Positions 34,627 through 43,416 of a stretch of 64,000 bases of DNA are shown in pieces; the first letter of the stretch is position 1, and each line of letters opens with the position of its first letter. Where the stretch lies: NCBI GenBank assembly GCA_035440755.1, contig DAORND010000005.1, positions 1 to 64,000 on the forward strand. The letters are read 5' to 3'. Source of the DNA: Aquimonas sp002352135 (GTDB lineage Bacteria > Pseudomonadota > Gammaproteobacteria > Xanthomonadales > Xanthomonadaceae). Both the position numbers and the translations under genes were made by a program. The notes beneath the pieces are model-generated. The model saw only the letters and a program-made list of their open reading frames with translations, had not been told where the DNA came from and ran no database searches.

Positions 34627-35642
34627 GTGGCGCTCAGATCGGCGGTGGCGGTCACGCGTAGCAAAAGCGCGCGCAAGTCTGCGAATTCGGGCCAGCGCTG
34701 TGCGATATCCAGCACATAGCTGAGCACACGTGGCAGATCGCCGAGGTAACCGGTCTTGCCATCGCGATAGTGCAGGCGGCAGAAAATCCCCAACACCTTG
34801 ATGTGGCGCTGCAGTCCCATCCAGTCGAAGGCGCGATGAAAACGTTCCGCATCGTCGGCGATCCTGCCGGAGTCTACCCACATCCTGCGGAACGACTCTG
34901 CCCAGCGGTAGACGTCTTGCTCCGGCCAGCGCACGTAGCAGTCGCGCAGCAGCGAAACCAGGTCGTAGGTGAAGGCACCGCGTAGCGCATCCTGAAAGTC
35001 GATCAGGGCCAAGCCCTCGTCGGTGGGAATGAGGTTGCGGGCGTGGAAGTCCCGATGCACGAACACCTGTGGTTGTGAGAGGGCGTTGTCGATCAGTTGT
35101 CGAAAGCTCTCCTCCAGCACATCCCACTCCGCGCAACTGGGCTCCACGCCAAGGTGGCGCTGCAGGAACCAGGTCGGCATCAGCTCCAATTCCATGCGCA
35201 GCCTGGCCTCGTCGTAGGCAGGCACGGCTTCGGGTGCGATGCGGGTTTGCATGCGGTAGATGTTGTCCATCGCCTGCAGGTAGTACGAATCGACTCGCGG
35301 CATGGCGCCCAGTTGCTGGGCGTCGACCAACTCACTGAGCAATAGACGATCGCCGAGATGCTCGATCAGGGCAAAGCCCTGCGCTGGATCCGCCGCAAGC
35401 ACCTTTGGTACGCGCAGGTACTGTGAGCGCAGGAGTTCGCCGATGCTTAGCCAGGGCTGCAAGGGCACTTGCTCGGGAGGCGAATCCATCAGCAGCAAAG
35501 CGGTGCCTGCACCCTGCACCGGTAGGTAGCGCCTCGCGCTGGCATCCGCAGCCGCTGCTTGAAGCTGCAGCGTTGCCCCGCCAAGTGAATGAACCGCCCA
35601 GCGCAGACCGGCTTCGGCGCGCGAATCCAGCGTGTTGTTCAA
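34623..35642 (-). CDS. amgK: N-acetylmuramate/N-acetylglucosamine kinase AmgK
   Basis: Anomeric kinase that phosphorylates MurNAc at C1 for MurU. The 339-residue protein is of the aminoglycoside phosphotransferase fold: the N-lobe with LLLMDSPPEQ, the catalytic loop VFVHRDFHARNLIP and the metal-binding LALIDFQDALRGAFTYDLVSLLRD. No ATG or GTG gives a full protein; a TTG at 35642 overlaps the HDAC gene stop (TTGA) and yields family length, so I take it as the start. Positioned between the deacetylase gene and murU. Confidence 0.93.
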   Translation of the reverse strand: MNNTLDSRAEAGLRWAVHSLGGATLQLQAAAADASARRYLPVQGAGTALLLMDSPPEQVPLQPWLSIGELLRSQYLRVPKVLAADPAQGFALIEHLGDRLLLSELVDAQQLGAMPRVDSYYLQAMDNIYRMQTRIAPEAVPAYDEARLRMELELMPTWFLQRHLGVEPSCAEWDVLEESFRQLIDNALSQPQVFVHRDFHARNLIPTDEGLALIDFQDALRGAFTYDLVSLLRDCYVRWPEQDVYRWAESFRRMWVDSGRIADDAERFHRAFDWMGLQRHIKVLGIFCRLHYRDGKTGYLGDLPRVLSYVLDIAQRWPEFADLRALLLRVTATADLSAT

Positions 35643-36562
35643 TCCAGCATTCCCGCCAGCGCGGCGACATGCGCAATACTGCATTCGCGCAAGGCCGCCA
35701 AGCTGTAACCGCCTTCCAGGACGGACACGATGCGACCTTCGCAACACGCGTCGGCGACTTTCATCAGTTCCTGCGTCAGCCAGATGAAGTCCTCGGTTTC
35801 CAGATTCAGTCCGGCCAGTGGGTCGAGATGGTGGGCATCGAAACCTGCCGAGATGAACAGCAATTGCGGCTTGAACTCGCGCAGCCGGGGCAGGGCGACA
35901 TCGCGGTAGAGCTCCTGCAGGCGATCCCCTGCTGCGCCTTCAGCGATCGGAAGATTCAACAGGTTGTTGACTCCGGTTTCGTGCGCGTGCCCGGTGTGCG
36001 GATACAGCGGTGCCTGATGGCTGGAGACATACAGCACGCGCGGGTCGTTCTGGAAGATGTCCTGCGTGCCATTGCCGTGGTGAACATCGAAATCCACGAT
36101 GGCGACGCGATCAAGGCCGTGCTTTTCCAGAGCATGTGCTGCACCGACGGCGACCGAGTTGAACAAACAGAAGCCCATTGCGGTATCTCGCGTGGCGTGA
36201 TGTCCTGGCGGGCGAACGGCGCAGAAGGCCACGTTCGATTGCTTGCCGAGTACCGCGTCGACTGCAGCGACCACTGCACCCGCAGCATGGCGAGCGGCTT
36301 CGGGCGAGTCCGCATTCATCGCGGTGTCGGCATCGATACGATCCTGATGCTCGATGGCTGCATCGACGATGCGCGACACCAGTTCGGGCGTATGCACCCG
36401 CAACAGATGATCGCGTTGAGCGCGTGGTGCTTCGCGCCAATCCAGGTCCAGATCGTCGAGTTCGTGCAAGGCTTGCAACACAGCAGCCAATCGTTGCGGT
36501 GACTCGGGATGTCCGGGACCCGCGCTATGGCGTATGCAGACGGGGTGGGTGAACAGAAGCAT
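35639..36562 (-). CDS. Histone deacetylase/acetylpolyamine amidohydrolase family protein
   Basis: Zinc-dependent deacetylase of the class II HDAC/AcuC fold, 307 residues. Visible motifs: RPPGHHATRDTAMGFCLFNSVAVGA with the catalytic His pair, VAIVDFDVHHGNGTQDIF with the zinc Asp and His, YPHTGHAHETG, and LLFISAGFDAHHLDPLAGLNL with the second zinc Asp. Substrate could be acetyl-lysine, acetylpolyamine or an acetylated sugar; the sequence does not decide. It overlaps the adenosyltransferase stop upstream (TGATG) and the amgK start downstream (TTGA), placing a deacetylase within a cell-wall recycling operon. Confidence 0.93.
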   Translation of the reverse strand: MLLFTHPVCIRHSAGPGHPESPQRLAAVLQALHELDDLDLDWREAPRAQRDHLLRVHTPELVSRIVDAAIEHQDRIDADTAMNADSPEAARHAAGAVVAAVDAVLGKQSNVAFCAVRPPGHHATRDTAMGFCLFNSVAVGAAHALEKHGLDRVAIVDFDVHHGNGTQDIFQNDPRVLYVSSHQAPLYPHTGHAHETGVNNLLNLPIAEGAAGDRLQELYRDVALPRLREFKPQLLFISAGFDAHHLDPLAGLNLETEDFIWLTQELMKVADACCEGRIVSVLEGGYSLAALRECSIAHVAALAGMLD

Positions 36563-37116
36563 CAGGCATGCCTGCGGGTATGGTTCCAGAGGACTTCGCC
36601 CGCACCATCGGCGCGTGCCAAGACGCGCGCCATGACGAACAGCAGATCGGACAGGCGGTTGAGGTAGCGAATCGCTTGCGGACGCACAGCATCGTGGTGC
36701 GACAGCGTGACCAGCTCACGCTCTGCTCTTCGGCAAACCGTGCGTGCGACATGGCAGTGTGCGGCGGAGGCGCTGCCGCCCGGCAGGATGAAATCCTTCA
36801 ACGCAGGCAGGTCTCCGTTCAGTGCATCCAGGACGTGCTCCAGGCCGTCGACATCGGTATCGAGGATGGCGGCGTGTCCGGGGATACACAACTCACCGCC
36901 GAGATCGAACAACTGATGTTGGATCTTGACCAGCGCGACCTGCACCGCATCGGGCAAGGCATGCGCCAAAACGACGCCAATCTGCGAGTTCAGTTCGTCC
37001 ACGGTGCCGTAGGCGGTGACCCGCGCCGAGTCTTTGGAGACACGACTGCCGTCGCCCAAGCCGGTGCTGCCATCATCACCGGTACGCGTATAGATGCGCG
37101 TGAGTCGATTGCCCAT
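36562..37116 (-). CDS. PduO-type ATP:cob(I)alamin adenosyltransferase
   Basis: Transfers the adenosyl group of ATP to reduced cobalamin, making coenzyme B12. The 184-residue protein has the N-terminal ATP-binding segment TRIYTRTGDDGSTGLGDGSRVSKDSARVTAYGTVDELNS, the VKIQHQLFDLGGELC helix, and the C-terminal VCRRAERELVTL and YLNRLSDLLFVMAR helices with the conserved Arg/Asp/Asn. The ATG at 37116 is chosen because upstream residues are not family sequence. Ten bases after the membrane-protein stop and overlapping the HDAC start. No B12 riboswitch was seen upstream. Confidence 0.95.
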   Translation of the reverse strand: MGNRLTRIYTRTGDDGSTGLGDGSRVSKDSARVTAYGTVDELNSQIGVVLAHALPDAVQVALVKIQHQLFDLGGELCIPGHAAILDTDVDGLEHVLDALNGDLPALKDFILPGGSASAAHCHVARTVCRRAERELVTLSHHDAVRPQAIRYLNRLSDLLFVMARVLARADGAGEVLWNHTRRHA

Positions 37117-37126
37117 GCGCGAAGAC

Positions 37127-37675
37127 TCAGGCGGTCTGCGTTTGGCGCAGGGCGGGAACCTGTCGCTGCAGCCACTCAAAGCCACCGAACAACAGCAGCG
37201 ACCATACCGCCGTGCCGATCAACTGCGACTTCAGGAAGGGCAGCGCCGCCACGTAGCATTCGGTCAAGCCGATTTGGCAGGCAGGGTGGCTGATCAGCGG
37301 ATCGGCAAACCACCACACAGCGAAATTGGTGACAACGAAAAACAGCAGCACACTGCCGAGTCCAGCGACGCTGACGCTGAGCAGGCCGATCCGACCGCGC
37401 AGCACTGTTCCGATGAGAACCGACAGGGCGATGCAGGCATACACCACCGGCATCAGGTTGTAGAAACCCAGCCACAGATCGCTCAGCAGAAGCGCACCAA
37501 GCGGAATCAGAAAAGCGGCCCAGCGCTGGCTGAAATAGGCACCGCCAAACAGCGCCACCGCTTCGACGGGGGTGAAATTCCATGCATGTGGCAGCAGGCG
37601 CGCCAGAGCAGCGGCAAGCACGAAGCCGACCAGGACAGCGATTTGGGGAGAAAAGGCGCGAACGGGGGTATTCAT
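37127..37675 (-). CDS. DUF6580-like multi-pass membrane protein
   Basis: A 182-residue inner-membrane protein with five or six hydrophobic segments and few charges. The pattern NFTPVEAVALFGGAYFSQRWAAFLIPLGALLLSDLWLGFYN fits the DUF6580 (putative transport) family, which resembles ECF substrate-binding subunits. It opens the operon with the cobalamin adenosyltransferase, so a role in uptake of a cobalamin precursor or cobalt is possible but unproven. It starts at the ATG at 37675; the upstream region to ubiH is about 90 bases. Confidence 0.8.
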   Translation of the reverse strand: MNTPVRAFSPQIAVLVGFVLAAALARLLPHAWNFTPVEAVALFGGAYFSQRWAAFLIPLGALLLSDLWLGFYNLMPVVYACIALSVLIGTVLRGRIGLLSVSVAGLGSVLLFFVVTNFAVWWFADPLISHPACQIGLTECYVAALPFLKSQLIGTAVWSLLLFGGFEWLQRQVPALRQTQTA

Positions 37676-37769
37676 CAGAAAGTCACTCACATCTGCTCGC
37701 CATCGACAGGCGATCTTCCCGGTAGCATAGCCGATCACTTCAGCAGAATTGGTATGCAGGATCGGACCG

Positions 37770-38999
37770 ATGCAGGAACCGGAGTTGGCGCGATTCGATG
37801 TCGTCATTGTGGGTGGTGGTCTGGTGGGCAGCAGTCTGGCGATTGCCCTGAGCGGTTCCGGTTGGTCGGTTTGTCTGATCGAGCAACAAGCGCCCAGCCT
37901 TGCACCGCCCGGCTTCGATGAGCGCAATCTCGCCTTGTCGCGCGGCAGCCTGTTGGCGCTGCAGCGCCTGCAGGTGCTTCCACATCTGAGCACCCCGGCC
38001 GAGCCGATTCGGCGTATCGATGTGAGTCGTGCGGGCGATTTCGGTCGCGTCCAACTGCGCGCCGAAGAGCATCCGGTCGATCAGTTCGGTGCAGTAGTCG
38101 TCGCGCGGGAACTGGGAGAGGCGCTGCGACGGCGCTTGCAGGCATGCAGCGACATCACGCTCAGGTCGCCAGCGCAGGTCATATCGGCACAGCGTGAAAC
38201 GCAGTCGATCCGCGTGCAGGTGCAAGGTCAGCAGCAGTCCTGCACTATCCAGGCCCGCTTGCTGCTGGCGGCGGATGGCAGTGATTCGCCGTTGCGTCAG
38301 GCGATGGGAATTGCCGAAACCACCCATGACTACCACCAGCATCTATTCGTCAGTGTGTTGCAGGCAGCGCGAGCACATCAACAATGTGCGTGGGAGCGTT
38401 TCACTGAACACGGACCGGTTGCCTTGTTGCCGATGGCGCAGGGGCGCTACGGCAGCGTGATGACGGTACCTCGCAATGGTGTGGAAGCGATAGCTGCACT
38501 CTCGGATCAAGACTATCTTGCGTGCTTCCAGCAACGTTTCGGTTGGCGCGCAGGTCGTTTTCTACGCGCAGGCAAGCGTTCGGCGTACCCGATGCGAATG
38601 CGCGTCGCCGAGCGCCTCACTGCCGCGCGGTTCGCCCTGTTGGGCAATGCCGCGCAGACCTTGCATCCCATCGGTGCGCAAGGTTTCAACCTTGGATTGC
38701 GCGATGCTTTGTGGATGGCGCAGTTGTTGTCTGACCAGCGCGCGGGTGACGTCGAGGCCGATCCTGGCGACGCGGGACTGTTGCAGCGCTACGCCGCCGC
38801 GCGAGCACAGGATCGACAGCGCACCCTGGATTTCAGCGATGGCATGGCGCGACTGTTCGTGCGTCAGGCATGGCCAGTGCGTTTATTGCGTTCCGCAGGG
38901 CTGAGCCTGCTCGGGCTATCCAGCGAGGCGAAGCGACACTTGGCGACGCAGGCCATGGGGCTGGCGGGCCCACTTCCCGCGATTCTTCAGGAGCAGTGA
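37770..38999 (+). CDS. ubiH: 2-octaprenyl-6-methoxyphenol hydroxylase UbiH
   Basis: FAD monooxygenase of aerobic ubiquinone synthesis. The 409-residue protein has the N-terminal dinucleotide motif DVVIVGGGLVGSSLAIALSGSG, the DG motif LLLAADGSDSPLRQ and the FAD-phosphate segment LLGNAAQTLHPIGAQGFNLGLRDA, whose GNAAQTLHP form is typical of UbiH. The ATG at 37770 is preferred to an upstream TTG at 37749. ubiI starts one base after its stop, the normal ubiH-ubiI pair. Confidence 0.92.
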   Translation: MQEPELARFDVVIVGGGLVGSSLAIALSGSGWSVCLIEQQAPSLAPPGFDERNLALSRGSLLALQRLQVLPHLSTPAEPIRRIDVSRAGDFGRVQLRAEEHPVDQFGAVVVARELGEALRRRLQACSDITLRSPAQVISAQRETQSIRVQVQGQQQSCTIQARLLLAADGSDSPLRQAMGIAETTHDYHQHLFVSVLQAARAHQQCAWERFTEHGPVALLPMAQGRYGSVMTVPRNGVEAIAALSDQDYLACFQQRFGWRAGRFLRAGKRSAYPMRMRVAERLTAARFALLGNAAQTLHPIGAQGFNLGLRDALWMAQLLSDQRAGDVEADPGDAGLLQRYAAARAQDRQRTLDFSDGMARLFVRQAWPVRLLRSAGLSLLGLSSEAKRHLATQAMGLAGPLPAILQEQ

Positions 39000-39000
39000 G

Positions 39001-40242
39001 ATGAGCCGACGGGTGCGATCCGGCGTCACGGATGTGGTCGTGGTGGGGGGCGGCATCGTGGGTGCTGCCGCAGCGCTCGGTATGGCGCAGCAAGGGCTGT
39101 CCGTGAAATTGGTGGAACCGCGTCGTCCGCCGCCATGGGATGCGACGAGTGCGCCCGATTTGCGCGTCTACGCAATTTCTCCCGCGTCACAATCGTTGTT
39201 CGAGCAACTGGGCGTCTGGTCGGCGATCCAGTCTCGTCGCGCGCAAGCCTATCGGCACATGGAAGTCTGGGATGCCGTGGCGGGTCGGCCGATGCGTTTG
39301 TCGGCGCAGGAGGACGGTCGCGAAGTGCTCGGGCATATCGTCGAAAGCCGCCTGATACTCGATGCGCTCTGGGCGGCATTGGAAGGCTCGGATGTCCGCC
39401 AGCGCCTGGGTGCCAGCGCGGTCGCGCTGTCTGTCGACAGCGATTCCTTGCTCAGGCGGCTGCAGTTGAGTGACGGCGAGACGATCACCACGCGCCTGGT
39501 GGTTTCGGCGGAAGGGGCAAACTCGCCGCTTCGCCGCGCGCAAGGTATCGCGACGCAAGGCCGCGACTATGCACAGCAAGGCGTGGTGTGTTTTGTCGAG
39601 ACCGAATCGGATCATGCCGACACCGCCTGGCAACGATTCCTGCCGACCGGTCCCTTGGCGTTTCTGCCTTTTGGCGAGCGGCGCTGTTCCATCGTCTGGA
39701 CCTTGCCGACGCCCGAAGCGACGCGCGTTTGCCGGTTGCCGCCGGCGGCGTTCGAGTCCGAACTGGAGCGCGCCTTTGATACGCGTCTCGGACGAATTCG
39801 ATTGTGCTCCGAGCGGGTTGGATTTCCGCTGCGCATGCAGTTGGCGGAGCGCATGGTGGAGGGACCGCTGGTCTTGATGGGTGACGCAGCGCATGCAGTG
39901 CATCCCTTGGCTGGTCAGGGTGTGAATCTGGGACTGGCGGATGTCAGCGAATGGCTGGCCTGCGTGGCGGCCGCGCGTACCCAGCAGCTTGCGGTGCCGG
40001 GTTCACGCGGTTTGGCGCGCTACGCCCGACGGCGGCGCAGTGACAGTTGGTGGGCGGCACAAACGTTTGACGCCATCGAGCGGATCTACTCCGCACCGCA
40101 GCTCTTCCCGTCGCTGCTGCGTGGGCACGCGTTCTCACTGGTTTCGGCTTCGGCTTGGTTGCGTCGACAAGTGATCGGCCACGCGTCGGGTCAGTTTCCG
40201 CGCGTCAAAAATCCGAGCCACGGCATGACGTGCACGCTGTGA
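39001..40242 (+). CDS. ubiI: Ubiquinone C5-hydroxylase UbiI/VisC family
   Basis: FAD-dependent hydroxylase acting on the ubiquinone ring, 413 residues. It has VVVVGGGIVGAAAALGMAQQG at the N-terminus, LVVSAEGANSPLRRAQ, and VLMGDAAHAVHPLAGQGVNLGLADVSEW, the GDAAH-x-HPLAGQG form seen in UbiI/VisC and UbiF. It starts one base after ubiH, so the two are coupled. Between UbiI and UbiF types the pairing with ubiH favours UbiI; the reaction position is inferred from family and order. Confidence 0.9.
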   Translation: MSRRVRSGVTDVVVVGGGIVGAAAALGMAQQGLSVKLVEPRRPPPWDATSAPDLRVYAISPASQSLFEQLGVWSAIQSRRAQAYRHMEVWDAVAGRPMRLSAQEDGREVLGHIVESRLILDALWAALEGSDVRQRLGASAVALSVDSDSLLRRLQLSDGETITTRLVVSAEGANSPLRRAQGIATQGRDYAQQGVVCFVETESDHADTAWQRFLPTGPLAFLPFGERRCSIVWTLPTPEATRVCRLPPAAFESELERAFDTRLGRIRLCSERVGFPLRMQLAERMVEGPLVLMGDAAHAVHPLAGQGVNLGLADVSEWLACVAAARTQQLAVPGSRGLARYARRRRSDSWWAAQTFDAIERIYSAPQLFPSLLRGHAFSLVSASAWLRRQVIGHASGQFPRVKNPSHGMTCTL

Positions 40243-40285
40243 GCCAGCGCACAACACCCATGTGAGCGCGTTCAGAATCTGGCGC

Positions 40286-40314
40286 AGGAGTTGCAAGCGA
40301 TTGCTTGTGCTCCT
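40286..40314 (+). terminator. Hairpin after ubiI
   Basis: AGGAG-TTG-CAAGC (40286-40298) can pair with GCTTG-TG-CTCCT (40303-40314) around a GATT loop, with a small internal bulge. It lies 43 bases after the ubiI stop. No U-tract follows, so termination is only suggested. Confidence 0.35.
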
Positions 40315-40407
40315 TGGTTGCCCCGCTGCAGGCCAATCATTGCGTTGCGGAAGGCACGTCTCGGGAGTCCCGCGCCCATTTCTCACGTCCTTTGGGGGGA
40401 ACGAACT

Positions 40408-40482
40408 GTGCTTATTCGCCGTTTTTCCGATGCATCAATCGCCAACAAATAGGCGTTTGTCGGCATTCTGTCGCTGCTGGCC
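40408..40482 (+). pseudogene. Interrupted N-terminal codons of the chemoreceptor gene
   Basis: A GTG at 40408, seven bases after a strong GGGGGGA ribosome-binding site, opens the frame VLIRRFSDASIANK and is stopped by TAG at 40450-40452. The same frame resumes with AFVGILSLLAVIIPSWSV, which supplies most of the first membrane helix. A basic N-terminus, then a hydrophobic helix, is the normal start of a chemoreceptor. The amber codon therefore cuts the natural start from the rest of the gene. Confidence 0.75.
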
Positions 40483-43380
40483 GTGATCATTCCGTCCTGG
40501 TCCGTCATTGATTTGCTGCGTGCGCAGGTGCACGTGTCTGACCACGAGTTGCGGGCAGTCCCCGTGCTGCGGGCAGCGCTGCATTTGATCGAGTCCAGTC
40601 AGACCTGGCGAGGGATCAGTGCACGGGTCAGTGCTGGCGATGCGTCTATCGCCACCGATCAGCAGCGCGCAGAGCAGGAGGTTGAACAGCGGTTGGCAGA
40701 GCTGCGCAGCGCAGCGATTGGCGCGGAGTTGGTTGGTGCCGTGCAATCTGCCGATGCATTGGCGGCGGCCCTGGCTCATTTGCGTGGACTGCATACGGGT
40801 AGCAGCGCTGACGTCTTCGCCGCGCACTCGCAGTTTATCGAAGCGCAGCTGCAGTCTCTGGATGCCCTGCGTGACGAGTCGGCCTACGTCTACACGCCCT
40901 ACGCGGAAAGCTACCATTTGATGAACGCGGTACTGGTTGAAGGCGTGCAAGTGACCGAGCCGCTTGGCGTGGCGCGTGGTCGTGGTGCCGCTTGGTTGGG
41001 TGATACATCAGCCGCCAGACCTGCTATCGAGCCTTCCCTTGCACTCAAGAATGCTGCCTGGCAGCGCTTGGAGCGAGAGTTGAGCAAGGCCGTGGGCGAT
41101 AACCCAAGCACAGCTAGCGCCATGGGTCCCAGCTTGCAGGCCGCGGCGAGCGCGGCGTCAGCGGTCGAGGTGTTGGCAGATCGATGGGTTGCCGGCGATC
41201 TGCAGACGGTCACGCCATCGATCTGGTTTACGACCTTCAGCACAGCGATACAGGCACAGAACGCGCTCATTGACGTGGGTTTGGCGCAACTGCAGGCGCT
41301 TTCGGAGCAGCAGCGCCATGCCGCGTCAGTTCGCATGTGGTCCACCGTGGGGATTGCCGCGATCATGGTCCTGATGATTGGCGGTTTGCTGTGGCGGCGC
41401 GGTCGGCAAATCGTCGTAGCCATGCGTTTTTCAGCCCAGTTGGCATCGCGCATCGCCGACGGACGGTTGGATAATGCGGTCCGCGTTGAACGCCAGGACG
41501 AGAGTGGGCAACTGCTGATGGCCTTGCGGCGCATGCAGGAAAAATTGCGCGACACACTGGATCGCGAGCGGGAGGTGGCGGCAGAAAATGCGCGGGTTCG
41601 CTCGGCGCTGGATGCGGCATCCATCGGCATGATGATTGCCGATGCCGACGCAAAGATCGTCTATATGAACCCTTCGGTGGATCGCATTCTGAGAAATGCC
41701 GAGGGAGAGATTCGCCAGCGACTGAAGGGTTTTTCTGCTGACCGGGTGCTGGGTCAGCCGTTTGATGTCTTCCATGCGGACGCACAACACAACCGGCGTC
41801 TCGTACTAGGGCTCGAACGTCCACATCGCGCGTCGATCCAGGTGGGCAAAGCGCACTTCGCGTTGACGGCCAGTCCCATGTTTGATCCCGCAGGAGGGCG
41901 AATCGGTACGGCGCTGGAGTGGGCGGACAAGACCTCCGATGTGGAAATCCAGTTCCAGCTCGGCCGTGTCGTGCAAGCCGCTGCAGCTGGCGATTTGGGT
42001 GTGCGCATGCCGATACCTGACGATGATCCGCGCATGGCAGAGATCTCGCGAGGCATCAACTCGTTGTTGGGTACTGTCGCGACGGCGGTGGGCGAAGTCC
42101 AGGATGTAATGAGTGCGCTCGCTGACGGCGATCTGTATGCGCGTTCGCATGCCAAGTTGGCCGGGTCCTTTGCGCAGTTGCGCGATGACGTCAATCGTAC
42201 GTCGGAGTACCTCTCGGCAGCCGTTGGCAATATCCAGCAGGCGGTTGAGTCGATTGACAGCGCGGCGGCGGAAATCGCCAGCGGCAATGCGGATCTGTCT
42301 GATCGCACTGAACAGCAGGCGGCCAATCTGGAAGAGGTCGCCGCGGCAATGGAAGAACTGACCTCGACGGTCCGTGTGACATCCGACAACGCCAATCAGG
42401 CCAGTCGATTGTCCACCGATGCGGCGCAACGGGCGCGCGATGGTGGTATGGCGGTCAAGGCGATGATCGGCACCATGAGCGAGATCGAGCAATCCTCACG
42501 CAAGGTTGCCGACATCATCAGCACGATCGACGGCATCGCGTTCCAGACGAACATTCTGGCCCTCAATGCGGCCGTGGAAGCGGCGCGTGCGGGTGATCAG
42601 GGACGGGGCTTTGCGGTGGTCGCGGGGGAAGTGCGAGCGCTGGCGCAACGTTCCGCGCAGGCAGCGAAGGAAATCTCGCAACTGATCCACGAGTCGGTGG
42701 AAAAAGTCAGCGAAGGAAGTCGTCAGGTCAGTCATGTCGGCAGCGCGATTGACGCCATGGTGGAGTCCTCGGTACAGGTCGCCGCCATCGTCGGTGAAAT
42801 CTCTGCAGCCACGCAGGAACAGACCTCAGGCATCGAACAGGTCAATCACACCGTCACCGAAATGGATCAGGTGACGCAGCAGAATGCGGCACTGGTGGAG
42901 GAAGTCTCCGCCGCCTCCCACTCGATGGAGGATCAAGCCAGAACGCTGGCGAAGGTCGTTGCGCAATTCCGTTTGGCCTCCAGTGATGACGCAGCGCGTG
43001 AGGCCGCACTGGGTATCAATTTCGAAGCGATGGTCAATGGTCATCAGGCTTGGAAACAGCGTCTCTTCGACTTCATGGGCGGGCATGGCGAGGCGGTCGA
43101 CGCCAGTGTGGCTTCCAGGGACGACGCCTGTGCACTCGGCAAATGGATTTATGGCGAGGGAAAGAAAAAACTGGGTCACCTGAATGAGTTCGAGGTGCTT
43201 CGCAAACACCATGCGAGCTTCCATACGTGCGCAGGTGAGGTGGCTGGCTGCGTGCATTCACGCGACATGAAACAAGCTGAAACCACGCTGGTCGGGCCGT
43301 TTGTCGAACACACCACGCGCACGGTGAGTGCGCTGCGGAGCCTGAAGCGCGCGGCACTGCGGGATGTCAACTTGCGCTAG
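40483..43380 (+). CDS. Methyl-accepting chemotaxis protein with PAS and CZB domains, 5' end disrupted
   Basis: Chemoreceptor of 965 residues from an internal GTG with no Shine-Dalgarno. The frame begins inside the first membrane helix; a periplasmic helical sensor domain follows (about 20-280), then membrane helix two (about 283-307), HAMP (about 305-356), PAS (about 370-470, RSALDAASIGMMIADADA), further HAMP-like helices, and the signalling hairpin (IAFQTNILALNAAVEAARAG, about 680-735). The C-terminal CZB zinc-binding domain (about 850-920) has His in NGHQAW, Cys in DDACALGKWIYGE and His in RKHHASFH. An amber codon separates it from its natural start at 40408. No che genes are adjacent. Either the strain lacks the receptor, initiates internally, or the base is an error. 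Confidence 0.85.
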   Translation: MIIPSWSVIDLLRAQVHVSDHELRAVPVLRAALHLIESSQTWRGISARVSAGDASIATDQQRAEQEVEQRLAELRSAAIGAELVGAVQSADALAAALAHLRGLHTGSSADVFAAHSQFIEAQLQSLDALRDESAYVYTPYAESYHLMNAVLVEGVQVTEPLGVARGRGAAWLGDTSAARPAIEPSLALKNAAWQRLERELSKAVGDNPSTASAMGPSLQAAASAASAVEVLADRWVAGDLQTVTPSIWFTTFSTAIQAQNALIDVGLAQLQALSEQQRHAASVRMWSTVGIAAIMVLMIGGLLWRRGRQIVVAMRFSAQLASRIADGRLDNAVRVERQDESGQLLMALRRMQEKLRDTLDREREVAAENARVRSALDAASIGMMIADADAKIVYMNPSVDRILRNAEGEIRQRLKGFSADRVLGQPFDVFHADAQHNRRLVLGLERPHRASIQVGKAHFALTASPMFDPAGGRIGTALEWADKTSDVEIQFQLGRVVQAAAAGDLGVRMPIPDDDPRMAEISRGINSLLGTVATAVGEVQDVMSALADGDLYARSHAKLAGSFAQLRDDVNRTSEYLSAAVGNIQQAVESIDSAAAEIASGNADLSDRTEQQAANLEEVAAAMEELTSTVRVTSDNANQASRLSTDAAQRARDGGMAVKAMIGTMSEIEQSSRKVADIISTIDGIAFQTNILALNAAVEAARAGDQGRGFAVVAGEVRALAQRSAQAAKEISQLIHESVEKVSEGSRQVSHVGSAIDAMVESSVQVAAIVGEISAATQEQTSGIEQVNHTVTEMDQVTQQNAALVEEVSAASHSMEDQARTLAKVVAQFRLASSDDAAREAALGINFEAMVNGHQAWKQRLFDFMGGHGEAVDASVASRDDACALGKWIYGEGKKKLGHLNEFEVLRKHHASFHTCAGEVAGCVHSRDMKQAETTLVGPFVEHTTRTVSALRSLKRAALRDVNLR

Positions 43381-43416
43381 GTTCGGGAAGCTTGGCCTGG
43401 ATTCGATCCCGGCGGG

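Noticed and set aside
37676..37769. Cobalamin riboswitch before the adenosyltransferase operon
   Set aside because: The gap is under 100 bases and no B12-box-like sequence was visible.
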